DNA from: Conus ventricosus | Lineage: Eukaryota > Mollusca > Gastropoda > Neogastropoda > Conidae | Length of the DNA: 64,000 bases | Assembly: GCA_018398815.1 (NCBI GenBank) | Contig: CM031614.1 | Span: 54,358,315-54,422,314 of the forward strand | Reading direction: 5' to 3' | Shown: piece after piece, positions 11,508 through 22,700 of the stretch | Numbering within the stretch: the first letter of the stretch is position 1 | Layout: each line of letters opens with the position of its first letter | Program-made: the position numbers and the translations under genes | The notes under the pieces: model-generated | Told to the model about the DNA's origin: nothing | What the model saw: the letters and a program-made list of their open reading frames with translations, nothing else | Databases searched by the model: none

Positions 11508-13140
11508 GAGAATGTAAATATCTATGTTCAGACCCCCCATCTTTTTTTGCACAAAAACCCCCCTTTTCACATACAAATCACGCCATCCCCATGTCTTTTT
11601 TTTACCCCCCCAAAAATTCAACACCTATTCACAAAAAAATTAACTTTCCCAAAAAACTAAAAATTTTGACGAAATTGTACTTTAAAAAATTTTGGGTGCT
11701 TGCGTGTAAGATAAGATTTGGTGATCGTGAACAAAACAAAATTTAAAACTTTCTTTTTCCGAAAACAAAAAAATTTTAAGGGTTTTTTTTGGGTTGCCAT
11801 TTTCTAACCCCCCAGCTCGATAGGGGTTTTTGACAGTCAAACCCACCAGCTGATTCAAATCAATAAGACTGAACAAAAGTTGTGTGCAGTGGAGATGCAA
11901 ACACGAGCCTGCTCCCCTGCAATACTGCATTTTTTAAATTTAGTTGAGCTGTCCCCTTTGTGCGCTTTAAACCCCAAATCGAATTAGGTAGGCGTAATTT
12001 CGGGCCCGGGCCCGCTAAAAACCCCTAGTAGCCGGTTTTTTCTGCTGGGTCGTCGTTGAGTGCGGAGGGGTTTTTAAACGAGAGTTTGCTTCGTTTTTAA
12101 ACCCCGGTCAAAGGGAGAGTCTAGATTTTTGGGGAAGCAAGCAAAAAAAAAGTAAAAGACAGTAAGGGGAACTGGTTGTTTTTTTAAAATTTAATTGTTT
12201 TGTAGAGAATTTGATAATGGCTGAGCGATGAAGGTTTTTCATGAAATGAAAAAAAACCCCAAAATTTACCCCGTTTTTGAAGGCGGGTTTATGGATAAAA
12301 ATCTGAAAAATCTTTTAAAACACTTCGCAACCCTTTGTTTTGGGCCCCTTGGTTTAAAAAAGAACAAAAACTTTTTTTAAAAAAATTTAAACCCAAAAGC
12401 GTCCCTGGGATAATTTTTTTAAAAAATAAAAATTAGGGACCCACGATTTTGTAGAAAATGAGGGGAATTATTTTTTGTTTTTACCACTATCCAAAGTTTC
12501 AAAAGCTTGGAATTTCTACCCACAGTTTTGTATGAGAAAAGAAAGTCATTTTAAAAATATAGAAAGCGACTTTGGGTTTTTCGTAAATTTTGGCAAGCTG
12601 CTAAAGGCTAGCCGATGAGGTCAGACACAGGGAAATAAAGGGGGTGGGCCAGATCGGTTATTGTTTTCCCGGGGGCGCAAAGGTCGGGTGACTGCCAGCG
12701 ACAGCAGGCTCCCGGCAAAAGGCAAAAAATTTCCCAAAAAACTGTTTTCATTTAAAAACGCCCGCCGCGTCCCGGGAAAGGGCCCCTTCCAACAAAAAAC
12801 TAAAAATACCCCAGAATTTGTGTCACTTGCCCCACCGCCCCCCCCGGTCCCGGGAAAGGCCCTTTCAAGGGCCCGAAAAAAAAATTACTAAGGGGGGTTA
12901 ACCCCTGCACTTTACCCTCCGCTCAAATTCCCCAATCCCACCCAAACCGCCCCACCCCACGCACGCACACCCCTGAAACCGCCCCCACCCCCCCCAAAAC
13001 AGGGCCCCCCCCCCACCCCACACACAACCCCCAAACCCCCCCCCCCACACACACGCCCCTGCAACCGCCCCCACCCCCCCCCCACGCACGCACATATAAC
13101 TTTTCCCAAAATTTTTGGCAAAAAAAACAAGAAAACTGTT
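11508..13140 (+). repeat. left terminal inverted repeat
   Basis: It matches the reverse complement of 19,495-21,242 along its whole length, allowing many small indels. Anchor strings shared in order from the outside in are TTTTTTTGCAC, ACAAATCACG, ACACGCAAGCACCC, GATTTGGTGATCGTG, AGTTGTGTGCAGTGGAG, TTGAGCTGTCC, GATGAAGG, GGCAAGCTGCT and CACATATAA. The inner part (12,900-13,095) carries an imperfect C-rich minisatellite with CACGCACGCACA strings. The TIR ends where the similarity ends, near 13,140. Confidence 0.8.
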
Positions 13141-15280
13141 ATTAATTTTTTTAATTGTTGTTTATATTCGGGTTTAAAAAAAATAAGGGCCCGGAATTAG
13201 TTTAAGAGCTTTTTAAATTTTTAACTTTACGAGTTGGATTGGGGGGAGGGGGAGGGCGTTTAAAGTTCATTTAAAAGAACAGGTTTGGGGGAATTTTTTT
13301 ATGTTTTTTTAATCGCTAGATATGCGAAAAGATGTATTGGAAGCTTCAAAAAAATTACCGATTTTTGGGCCCCCAAACCCCAATTCAAAGGTTTTTTGAA
13401 ATTAGTTGATAATAAAAGCCCCTGAAGATGCAAATTTGGGACGGTTTTCCCAAACCCTAAAGGAGTAGTTTTCGTTTTAAAGTGAAGTTAGGTTTTAGAT
13501 TAGAAAAGACTATAAAATAACAGCGGAATTTACTTTAAATTTTTTTATTTATTTTTATTAAAAATGGCCCCAAACTCAGTGAATCTAAATTTTAAAGAAT
13601 TGTAATGAACTATTTGACGAAAAAAAATAAAAATTATTAAACATTGTTTTAGTAAATTTTGGGGTTTTTGGAAAATTGATTAGAAAAATTAATAAAAGTT
13701 AATGGGAAAAACTTTTTAAACGACGCAATCAAAATTTTGAAAATTGAGTAGTGATTTTGAAAAAGTAAAATATTGGCGGGCGTTATTGTAAGGTTAAGTG
13801 TCTTGAAGTGTTGCAACCTTGGGTTTAAAAAATAAAAAAGGGGGTTTTTTTACTTTTATTTCATTATTTTTTTTGGGTTTACGTAAAAATTGTGGCTTAA
13901 AAATGACGACCACAAAGGGAAAATTTGAGGACGGAAAAAATTTTTACGATGGAAAAAATTTCTTTGCAGTGAAAACAAAATTTAAAAATATGTTCAGTGA
14001 TGTAGCAAAGGAGAAATTTTTAAACCCCACAAATGTTCATGAAAGGTAACAAACCCTGCTATTTAAAACCAGAGGGTTTTTCAGATGGGCCGCATTAAAA
14101 ATGCTGGGTTTGGGCCCTTTTCTGATTGATTATATAAAAACCCGATGTTTGTAAATGGAAATCTGGGGTTTTTAACTAAACAGAAAGGGAAATAATCCCG
14201 CTATCAGACTTTAAAATCTAAAATGGGTGATTACATGCTTAAAACAGTTTTAAAACCCTGCAAAATTTAGGAGGCAAAAAATTTAAAGGGGTTTGGTTGG
14301 TCGAAAGGGCCGTTTTCCTTAAAAAATTTAGACAAAAAAAAGTTCTTTCCCATAGTTGGCAAATTTTACCTTTTTTCCCCCCCCAAAAAGAAATTTGAGT
14401 TAAAACCCCAGGTTTTAAAAATACATTTAAATTTGACAACATGTGGGTTTTTTTTGGGGTGTGTTTTTTTGCGCCCTCTACATCCTTTTAAAAAAAATTT
14501 TCAAACAGAGTTTCCAATTTTTGAACAATATAAGAAGAGCTGAACTTTTTAAAAATAACCCCCCAGTAAGCATAGAAAAAATATTCAGTTTGAAGAGCAA
14601 AAAAAAACCCAAACACCGTAAAAAGTTTTTAAAATTGGGTTTTGTAAATAGAAATTAGTTCCTCTAAGGATTTTTTCCCCAATTTCCCCAACTTTTGGCG
14701 AAACCCCTTTACTGCATGTAAAACTTGATCCGGGTTTTCAGGGTTCTAAGGAAACCAATTTTTGTAATTTAAACAGAACAATTTAAACAGAAAATTATGG
14801 CTTATACTACAAAAAACAAATTTTTAAAAAAAGGGGCTTTGTTGAAAAATGTTTTGGGCAAATTCCCCCCTATAGAAGCGTGAAAATCATAGAATCTTGT
14901 AAAAGTTTTTTTTTGACTGTGAAAAACCCAAAATTCCCCACACCTAAACCAGGGGGGCTAAAGTTAGTTTTAAGAATGTACCAAAAAGAAAGAGCCGTCG
15001 GGTTTATGTGAATTTGAAACAATCTTGCCAAAAGTTTCTAGGGGGCCCCCAACCCGCAGGAAAAAGAAAAAAAAAAGCTAATTTTCCCCCCATCAGAAAC
15101 TGTTCTTATGGTTTTTGTTGGGGTTTGGTAGATGGGGCACAAAACAACAATGAAAATTTAAAAGAGACTCCGACGCACTAGTAGATTTTTTTGAGAAAAT
15201 TTAAAAAAACTTCGCAATCAGGTTTTCCAAACCAACTAAACTTTTTAGGGAAATTTTTTATGGAAATCCTGAAGACCAAA
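13141..15280. other. degraded interior of the Polinton-like element, unassigned
   Basis: AT-rich and full of stops in every frame, with swollen A, T, C and G runs. In this position the N-terminal part of the polymerase would be expected. A 48-codon open stretch at 13,903-14,049 (plus) is not recognisable. I cannot support a gene. Confidence 0.4.
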
Positions 15281-17120
15281 AAACGTTATGACTCATCTAA
15301 CCCCTGTTGGATATGTTTTAAAAGAGAAATTTTTTGGCAACGCCCGTAAAAGACCCGGGTCACATTACTGGAAAGTTCAGGGGGGGCCCGGCCGGGAAAA
15401 CAATTGTAATCTTCAACTTAAAGGGTTGGGTCCTAAGGGCCCTGGAAAAATGCCCTTTTTCTTTATACTTTCGAGGCTAGATTCTCATTTTTATCATTTC
15501 AGGCGGACTTTTGAATTTTAAGAGGGGTTCCTCCCTTTTCACAAAACTTCAGGAAAAATACATGACTTTTACCCCTTGAATCTTTATCCTTTTTTTGACC
15601 CGCCCAAAATTGAGGCTTGTTTAGAAAAAATTAGCAGGAAACTTACAAGCTTTCCCCAAACTAAAACAATACTTTTAAACCATTTTGGTGCGTAAGGGGT
15701 CTTTCCCTTTTGAATACTTTAAAATTCCCTGGGACCCGGTTTGGCGAAAAAACTCAATTTTCCCCCTAAAGGGCTTTTTTTTCTGGTCCCTTGAGGCAAA
15801 GACATAATGGCTCTGAATATGAAAACGCTCAAAAAAAAGCCTGGACAGAATTACATGTGAAAAAATGGGGACTATCACGATCAAATTTTGGCTGACCCGG
15901 GGTTTTTTAAACAGACGTTTTTTAGGAAAACAGGGGTTACATGCAGAAAAATTAAACTTAGCTTAAAAATTTCATCTCTGCCCCCGGGCTTTCTTGGGAC
16001 GCTTCTTAAAGTCTAAAAACATTCAGATTGACTTTAATTTTATCGCCCCACACTTCAGGTTTATTGGGAAGGGGGTTTGGGTTTTAAAGGGGGGGTATTT
16101 TTTATGGCCCCCAAAATTTACTGTAAAGCCCCCCAAAAAAAAAAATTTAGACCGGGCTATGGGCCCAACTAAACCAAACTAACTATTAATGTACTTTGAG
16201 CCAACAAACTGTATGGATGGGCCCCTGAGTCAGGCCAAATTCCATGAGAAACGTTAAATTGGAAAAAAGGGCCTCAAAGATGTTAATACTGTGTTAAGTA
16301 TGTTGTCACAGCTTCCGCTGATAATCCCGAGGAAAAATTTTTGGAAAATAGGGCTTAGAAAATCCTAAAGAATTAACAATCTCCACAAGGAATATTTCCC
16401 CCAGCCGCAGAAAAATTTAAAAAGACTCCCCCAAAAAACCCCCTAAAATTTTTCCCCCAAATTTTTCCCCAAACTAAATTTTGTTTGTCATTACAGACTG
16501 TTAAATTTTAAATAAGGGCCGGGCTTTAAATGATGCTGGGTTCCCCAGAATCATTGCTTTTGATCAAGAGGCCCCTTTTTGAGGCCAAAACATCAAAAGA
16601 AAACTGATCTTAGAACCCAAGCCCCTGATGGGTTCAGAAAAAGGCTTCTTTAAAAGATTTAAGAACAGTGGTTTTTCCCCAAAAACCCTGGGGAACGTCA
16701 CAATCCCAAAAAATGTTTAAATTTTGTTTAAAAAAAGAAAACCCAAACAATTAAAATTTGCCCCCCAAAACCCAAATATTTAAGGGGGTTTAGAAGATTT
16801 AAAGGGCAGCCTGGGGTTGGATTATGATGAAGAAAAAGGATGTTTAAATTGGACAAGCCCGGGGTTTATCGGCTTCACCGTTTTTAGAGTTGTCGAAGTT
16901 ATTAAAGTTAGGGAAATTTTTGTCCCTCCTTTTTTTAAAGCTGTACCCAGAAGCAAAGAGTACTTTACCAGGGCACGGACTTTTTATTTTAGACGTCCCC
17001 ACAGAAAAACTTTTTCAAAGAATTAAAGGGGAAAAAAGAAAAATGGTAAAGGAGCCCAAAGGGGTGGTTTTTGACAAATGGCTATCCAAAAAACAGTCCT
17101 TTTTCATTCAAAATGTTTAA
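15280..17120 (+). pseudogene. degraded protein-primed-type family B DNA polymerase
   Basis: Broken frames on the plus strand contain, in the expected order, a G-x-G-x-E-N-NCNLQL segment (about 15,370-15,420), a D-SHF segment with aromatic flank (about 15,475-15,500) like the Exo II region, and a palm-entry string reading YFEPTN then, one frame over, LYGWA (about 16,190-16,230). A DYDEEKGCL segment follows at about 16,815-16,850. In the family the enzyme replicates the element from a protein primer. The stops and frame changes follow homopolymer errors, so a true pseudogene cannot be told from bad consensus. I do not see the DTDS catalytic box. Assignment to PolB rests on motif order and on the TIR context. 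Confidence 0.5.
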
Positions 17121-18370
17121 CAAAAAAGTTAAAATTGGGGGGAAAATGAAGGATGAACTTTAAAGGGGACGTTATAAAAGGGAAAATGTTGGTTTGCGGC
17201 AAAGAGGGCAGCGTTTTCAGCCCGACTTCTGTAATGAAAAGGCTAAAGGTATAAAGGAAAAAAAGTTTTCAAAAAAAAAAATAACTAAAGATAATACAAG
17301 CAAGCTCTATTTGAAAAAAAAAATATTTATACACCAAAAGTTAATTGCCCCTCTACTCTTCATCAAGTAAACACAACTGCTTTTTAAAAAAAAAATCATG
17401 TCTCTGAAATAACAAAGGGAACTTACGTCGTTGGTTTTCATTTGCCCGGAGGGATTGGGGGAACTTTAAAAAAAATTTTAAATTTAAAAACTTAAACTTG
17501 TACTTAAAATTAAAAACCCAACTTGTCCTTAAATTAAGAACCAACTAGTACTTAAAATTAAGATTTAAATAGAAATTAAATTTTTTTTCAATTAAATTTT
17601 AATTTATTGCACTTAAATTAAAAAGTACTTTTTTTAATAAATTTAATTGTACTTATTTAGTTTTAAAATTGATTTATTTGTTCTTTAAAAAATATTTCCC
17701 TAGAAAAAAGGGGGTTACTGCAAAGGGGGTTTTCAATTTTTTTGCAAAAAGGCGGGGTTTTTTTCTTTTACTGTGGGGGGTTGCCCGCTTTTTGTTTTGG
17801 TATGGTGTTAGGTATTGTATGCAAAAAACCACCCAAACAACAGCAAACAGCAAACCCCAAAAAAAAAAATGATACGCTTATTGTTTGATTGTGTTGTTTT
17901 TTTTGTTTTTTGGTTTCCCGACGATGCTTTTATTATTATTTAACAATTTTTTTTTTGCGGATTGGGTTTGATTTTCTCAGTTTGGGTTCCCTTCAAAACC
18001 CGTTTAGCCCAGCCCCAACAGTCCCGGATTTTTAGTCTTATTTTCCCCTTACTCACTTGGGGTGGGAATTCTGCTCCCGCGGTACATTCACTTTGTAGCA
18101 CATTCTGCTCCCGGGGGAAATTTTCCGCAGCGTCTTCTTTTTCCCGATGCTTTATTTTTTTTATTTCGATTAAATTTAAATTGATCAAAATTAATTGTTT
18201 GTAATTTTCCATAATGGGAAAGGACATAACATAGTCCCCAAAATTTTTTAAAAAATGTCCACGCAAGAGTTTTTAGGGGGTGTTTTAAAAACCCGGTTTT
18301 TGTGATAATGTTTTTAAATTTTTCTTCTGAATAAAACCCGGGGCAAACTTACTTACTAACTTAGTTTTAG
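17121..18370. other. AT-rich interior, no gene recognised
   Basis: Contains an extremely AT-rich stretch of repeated AATTAAA/TTTAATT motifs (17,460-17,660) that can fold on itself. Coding content is not recognised. Homopolymers are inflated up to about 18,340. Confidence 0.45.
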
Positions 18371-18390
18371 GGTAAATTTTTGTCTGACCC

Positions 18391-18610
18391 TGATCTAACC
18401 ATTTTTGACCCTAGCTGTGCTTCGTACCTAGCGTAGTACTTCTCAATGTCTGAAGTAGACAGTTGTTGGATTGTTCAATAGTTAGTTCAGTGCCTAAATA
18501 CTGTTTAGTTTTTCCACACGCAGCCAGAGAATATAATCTTTCTTTATGGCAGTGGTCTACGGAGTAGTCTGCTTTGCTCCTCACACTTTAATGTTCGTCA
18601 CAATCCATTT
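18391..18610 (-). pseudogene. minus-strand broken reading frame, unidentified
   Basis: In cleaner sequence, the minus strand reads through about 35 codons (containing ADYSVDHCHKERLYSLA) and then, after a shift of frame, about 28 more (containing SDIEKYYARYEAQLGSKM) to a stop at about 18,391. The composition is protein-like, with mixed charge and aromatic residues, unlike the neighbouring repeats. It is divergent from the small plus-strand ORFs that start 40 bp further right. I do not recognise the family. It could be the 3' end of an element gene. Confidence 0.35.
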
Positions 18611-18648
18611 TTAAAAAGCAATAAAAATAATATAATACTTTTAAAACC

Positions 18649-18978
18649 ATGAGTTTAACGCTGGTTAATTATGCAGTGCCTATCGCTGGTGTTATAGTCT
18701 ATTCAACCCTTGCAAAATGTTTGTTAGGAATAAAACCGCCCAACATGGGAAAGATAGAAGATTCGCCAAAACTAGTTGCAACTTTATTTTTAGCTTTAAC
18801 AACAAAAGATTATTTGATTAAAAAGCACATAGACAGTCTTCGTATTATGATTATTTTAATTATTTTTTTAGTTAATAAAAAGATGAGTGAAAAAAATATT
18901 ATCAATACGATTTACCACTCTGCTGTAATTAGCGGCCTTAGTATAGGCTATAGCGTGTTAGCAAAAAAACATGTTTAA
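18649..18978 (+). CDS. small hydrophobic protein of the Polinton-like element (109 aa)
   Basis: An intact frame from ATG to TAA in the only clean part of the element. Two hydrophobic segments (about residues 6-27 and 59-80, the second rich in Ile and Leu after Lys/His-rich turns) and a third near residues 90-103 suggest a membrane-associated protein. The next ORF starts inside its 3' end (8-bp overlap), a compact arrangement typical of virus-like elements and unlike snail host genes. Function is unknown. Small hydrophobic proteins of this kind occur in Polinton-type elements, but this assignment is inference from context and size. Host origin is not excluded. Confidence 0.5.
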   Translation: MSLTLVNYAVPIAGVIVYSTLAKCLLGIKPPNMGKIEDSPKLVATLFLALTTKDYLIKKHIDSLRIMIILIIFLVNKKMSEKNIINTIYHSAVISGLSIGYSVLAKKHV

Positions 18979-19111
18979 AATGAAGCCGGCGGATCTAGGA
19001 GGGTTAGACATTGAGGATATTGTTAAGGTAATGGTTGTAATTACTGCAGGGATTGCATCAAAAGACTTTCTTGTTACACAGGGGATTATCCCAGAAAATA
19101 TTAGTTCATAG
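18971..19111 (+). CDS. second small hydrophobic ORF (46 aa)
   Basis: The ATG lies within the last codons of the preceding ORF, in a different frame, and the frame ends at TAG 19,109-19,111. The protein is Lys/Pro/Asp/Gly-rich at the N terminus, followed by one hydrophobic helix of about 18 residues and a short polar tail. It resembles the preceding ORF in layout (hydrophobic stretch, then a KDFLV/KDYLI-type polar motif), so the two may be related by duplication. Function is unknown. Overlap and size support element coding. Confidence 0.45.
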   Translation: MFKMKPADLGGLDIEDIVKVMVVITAGIASKDFLVTQGIIPENISS

Positions 19112-19146
19112 AAAGATTAATCTAGAAAATATTGATTTATAAAAAG

Positions 19147-19450
19147 ATGGCAGGAGTAGTTATGATGGTAGGAGGAGCTATTGTTAATGCCTTGGCCTTC
19201 TCTGGAAACAGAAGCTAATTTATTTGATGGCTATCCATCTACAGTTCTAAAGGTTTTGCCATCAACTAGGGCGGGGTTTTTTGCGATTATCAATTAATCT
19301 CAGTTGGAAAAAACAGTCAATTTAAAGAATTAATTAATGGACCTATAAAGTCATTGGATGTCAAAATAACTAACCAAAATGGAGAGCCCGTTTTTTGTTC
19401 TGATTTATTAATGGTGTTGGAAGTAGAAGAGTGCACTGTAAACCATTAGA
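19147..19450 (+). pseudogene. third small ORF of the element, frame-broken
   Basis: Starts ATGGCAGGAGTAG and encodes a Gly/Ala/Val-rich hydrophobic N terminus (23 residues) before a stop at 19,216-19,218. Protein-like sequence continues in shifted frames to about 19,448, including KELINGPIKSLDVKI and a run of Leu/Val/Glu. Two or three single-base changes separate the pieces. The Gly-rich start followed by NALAFSGN resembles, from memory, proteins in Polinton-type elements. That is an impression and not a tested match. The downstream piece ends just before the right inverted repeat. Confidence 0.4.
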
Positions 19451-19494
19451 TTTTTTATATTATAGGGAGAGAATGTAAATATGTTGGTTCAAGG

Positions 19495-21242
19495 CCGCCC
19501 ATGTTATTTCTCTTGTTTTTGGGCAAAAATCTAAAAAAATTTTATATGTGGGGTGGGGGGAGGGGGTTTGGGGGGGGACGTTGGGGGTGGGGTAGGGGGG
19601 GGTGTGCATGCTTGGGGTGGGGGGGTTTTAGGGGGGTTGGGGGGGGCGTTTTTCGGGGGTGGGGGGCGTGCGTGGGGGGGGGCCGTGTGGGGGTGGGTTT
19701 GGGGTTGTAAAGGGGGACCCGGAGGGGGGGAAAATTTTGCGGGAGTTACCCCCCTTTTAGTATTTTTTTTTTTGGGGCCCTGAAAAAGGGGCCTTTCTGG
19801 GGGCGGCCGGGGCGGGCGGTCGGGGGCAAGGGGAACACAGTTCTGGAGAAATTTTTTTTTATTTTTTGTGGGGGCCCCCTTTCGGGGATGGGGGCGGTCG
19901 GGTGGGAAATTTGACAAAATTTTGGGAGTTTTTTTAAAACCCTTTGGGCCGGATCCTCCCCGGGGGGTTGCGGGGGCAGTCACGGGGCCCCTAGCGCCAC
20001 GGGATCAATAACCAACGCTGGCCTCCCCGGTCTCCGTTTTTCCTGCCCCCTCATCAGCTACCCTTTTAAAGCAGCTTGCCAAAATTCACAAAAAACCAAC
20101 GTCCCCTTTGCAAATATTTTTAAAAATGAGTTTTTCTTTTCTATAAAGCTGTGGATAAAAATTTTCCAACTTAGAAAATTTTGGGATAGTGTAAAAAAAC
20201 AAAATGATAATTCCATCAGTTTTCCACACATCGGGGGGCTCCATCAAAAATTTTCGTTTTCAAATAATTTTTCCCAGGATCCCTTTTTTTGGGTTAGTTT
20301 TTTTTGGAAAAGGTTTTTGTTCTTTTTTCAAGCCAATGGTAAAACAAAGGTTTTGGTCGAAGTTTTTTAAAAACGATTTTTTCAGATTTGTTTTCTCAAA
20401 ACCCACCCCTTCACAAAACAGGCGTAAATTTCGGTTATGTTTTCTTTTCTTAAAAAAAACCCCTTCATCGATCAGTCATTTTTCAATTTTCCCTCTCCCA
20501 AAAACAATTACTTTAAAAAAGGGCACCCATTTCCACTTCCTGTCATTTCCTTTTTCGTTGTTTCCCGCCCTTCCAAAAAATTTCCTTACTCTCTTTTTTG
20601 CCCGGGGTTTGGAAAAAGCGAACCCAAAGCTCTCTTTTTTAAAACGCGTCCGAAATAAATCGACAAACCCCAGCAAAAAAAGGGCCCGGGCCCTAGCTGG
20701 GGGTTTTTGTTAGCCCCCCCCGGCAAAATAAACGTCACCCCCTTTACTTTTCGTTTGGGGTTAAGCGCCACGGACAGCTCAATTTAATTTAAATAATCCC
20801 AATTTTTTGCAGGAAAGCGGGTTTCCGTGTTGCATGCTCCACTGCACACAACTTTCGTTGCAGTCTTTTGTTTTAAAAACGGGGGCTGGGGTTGGGGGGA
20901 ATTTTTCAACCCATATCGACCCGGGGGTTAAAGACGGGCAACCCAAAAAAAAACCCTTAAAATTTTTTGGGTTTCTGGGAAAGGGGAAAAGGGTAAATAT
21001 GTTCTTTTCCACGATCACCAAATCTTTTTTTACACGCAAGCACCCTTTTTTTTTAAATGTACAATTTAAAACGTCAATATTTGTATTTTTTTGGCAGGGT
21101 TAATTTTGTTTGGGGAATAGGTTTGTTTTTGGCTAAAAAACTGACATGAGTTTGGCCCGTGATTTGTTTTTTTTAAAAAAAGGGGGGTTTTTCGTGCAAA
21201 AAAAAGGGGTTGGTTTAAAACATGGGTTATTTACTTTCCCCT
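19495..21242 (-). repeat. right terminal inverted repeat
   Basis: Reverse-complement partner of 11,508-13,140. It is slightly longer because its G-rich minisatellite (19,545-19,760) is expanded. The outer end ACTTTCCCCT abuts CTAAGTTTTGCTGATGAC, where the split LINE resumes. Homopolymer errors differ between the two arms, so their visible divergence overstates the real one. Confidence 0.78.
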
Positions 21243-21248
21243 CTAAGT
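21243..21248. repeat. right target-site duplication of the Polinton-like element (probable)
   Basis: CTAAGT corresponds to CTACGA on the left. Both stand for the two codons before FADD. Confidence 0.45.
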
Positions 21249-22700
21249 TTTGCTGATGACATCAAAGGGGGAATAGCGGAGAGGAGCAAAAATTTGCCAA
21301 AAACAAGGGGCCTTGACAAATGTTCTGAAACTTTCCCGGCATGGAGATCAGCGCCCAGGGGCCGGTTCAAAGCAACCCATTTCGTTCTGGAGGCGGGGGG
21401 TTTACAGCTCTCCCACAGCTGCAGGGGCCAAGCCTGTTGAACGGGAAAAAAAAAAAAGGGGGGTTTTTTTGCGGCTCCCTCCCCCCCAAAGGCCAGCAAA
21501 CCGTGCTTTTTCCGACCAGGGAATGTCATCTGTTTTACACCCGGTCCTGGCACAATGTGTTCGGAATTGTTTGGGCGGCCTTTAAAAAAGGGGTGTTATT
21601 TTTGATTTTTCAGTGGTTGCCCTGAAAAATGTAAAATATCGTGCTCTTGAAGGGATTTAAAATAGGGGGAAATTCCCGACAATTTTTTTTAATCCCAAAC
21701 TCGACTGGTTTATTTTCCTGTAGTTTAATGTAGTTTGGGGCTTTGAAAGCTTTTACAAAAGGGAGGTAAGGCGTTTCAAACAATGACAACACACAAAACC
21801 AAAATTTGGGTTGCAAGAATGACGTCATCATTTTCTGGGAATTTAAATTTTCCCTAAAACCTAGTACACAATTTTTGATACATGCCTCTGCTTGGATTTA
21901 AAACCCAACAAAAAATTTTGGGTCAGAAATGTTTTTAAGGTTTTTTTGTTGGGCCCCCTATAACTAAGGGGTCCCTCGAATGGGACAAAAAAAAAATTAA
22001 CTGTGCCCAAAAAAAGACAAACAATGACCAAAAAAACCCCAAAACGGCATCAGGGTTTAACCCTTTTGATTTTAAAGGGAAAAAAACTAGGGGACATTCA
22101 GAGTTTTTTAAGTACCTCGGGGCAATTTATTACATCTGGAGATAAAAACCCTTTAAGTGCTTTTTTTGGTTTTTTCCCGCAAACACAGAGCGCAAAGCCC
22201 GGTTTTAAAAGACTCATTTTAAAAGACAAAAATTAAAATTCAGTTCCAAAAATCAACTGGTCCCCGCCCCCGGTCATTGGCACTTTTTTCCTATGCCTGT
22301 GAGAGGGGAAATCTGACAGCGAAATTGATAAAAGGGGAAAATTAGGGTTTTGGCGTTTCAAAATGAATTTTTTCTGCAAGACCCTTTGGGCATCTCTAAA
22401 AAGACCCCCCTTTTTCCAACTTGGAGTTTCCCGCCCCAGAGAAAGGTAAGCCATTGGACCATTGGGAAAGCCCCTTTTGTCCACGTTTGAAAAAAAGGGG
22501 AAAATGAGATGGTGGGGGCATGAAATCAAGAAAAACAGGCTCCCCCAAACCATTCTAAAAAGGAAACATGCAGAAGCAGAAAAAACGGGGAAAAAAAACA
22601 GGGGAAAAAGAAAAAGGGAGGGAAAAAAAAAACAACCTTTTCAGGGGGGGGGGGAAAAAAAAAAATTGGGAACTGGCCCCCCCCTCCCCCCCTCCCCCCC
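21243..22700 (+). pseudogene. RTE-like LINE reverse transcriptase, right half
   Basis: Resumes exactly where the left half stopped. LSFADDIKGG is encoded at about 21,243-21,272, with A-E-R-S-K-N-L continuing as the helix after the catalytic loop, then LDKCSE and MEISAQ near 21,340-21,360. An FFKYLGAI box lies near 22,103-22,126. The C-terminal KMRWWGHEIKKNRLPQTIL segment (about 22,500-22,560) is the W-x-GH motif found downstream of RT in this clade, followed by a basic GKKNRGKRKREGKKK tail. The sequence is poor and frames change often. Orientation and motif order agree with 11,120-11,507 being the same copy. Confidence 0.75.

Larger units (their letters stand above)
11508..21242. mobile_element. 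Polinton/Maverick-like element, about 9.7 kb, with long TIRs
   Basis: Bounded by inverted repeats of roughly 1.6 and 1.7 kb and inserted in a LINE reading frame. The interior (13,141-19,494) holds a degraded plus-strand region with family B DNA polymerase motifs and, further right, small hydrophobic ORFs. Long TIRs, a 6-bp target duplication and a protein-primed-type PolB together are the established Polinton/Maverick signature. It is shorter than usual (15-20 kb). I see no integrase, packaging ATPase, protease or clear capsid gene, so it is either internally deleted or collapsed in assembly. Most of it is low-quality consensus. Only 18.37-19.49 kb reads cleanly. Confidence 0.7.
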
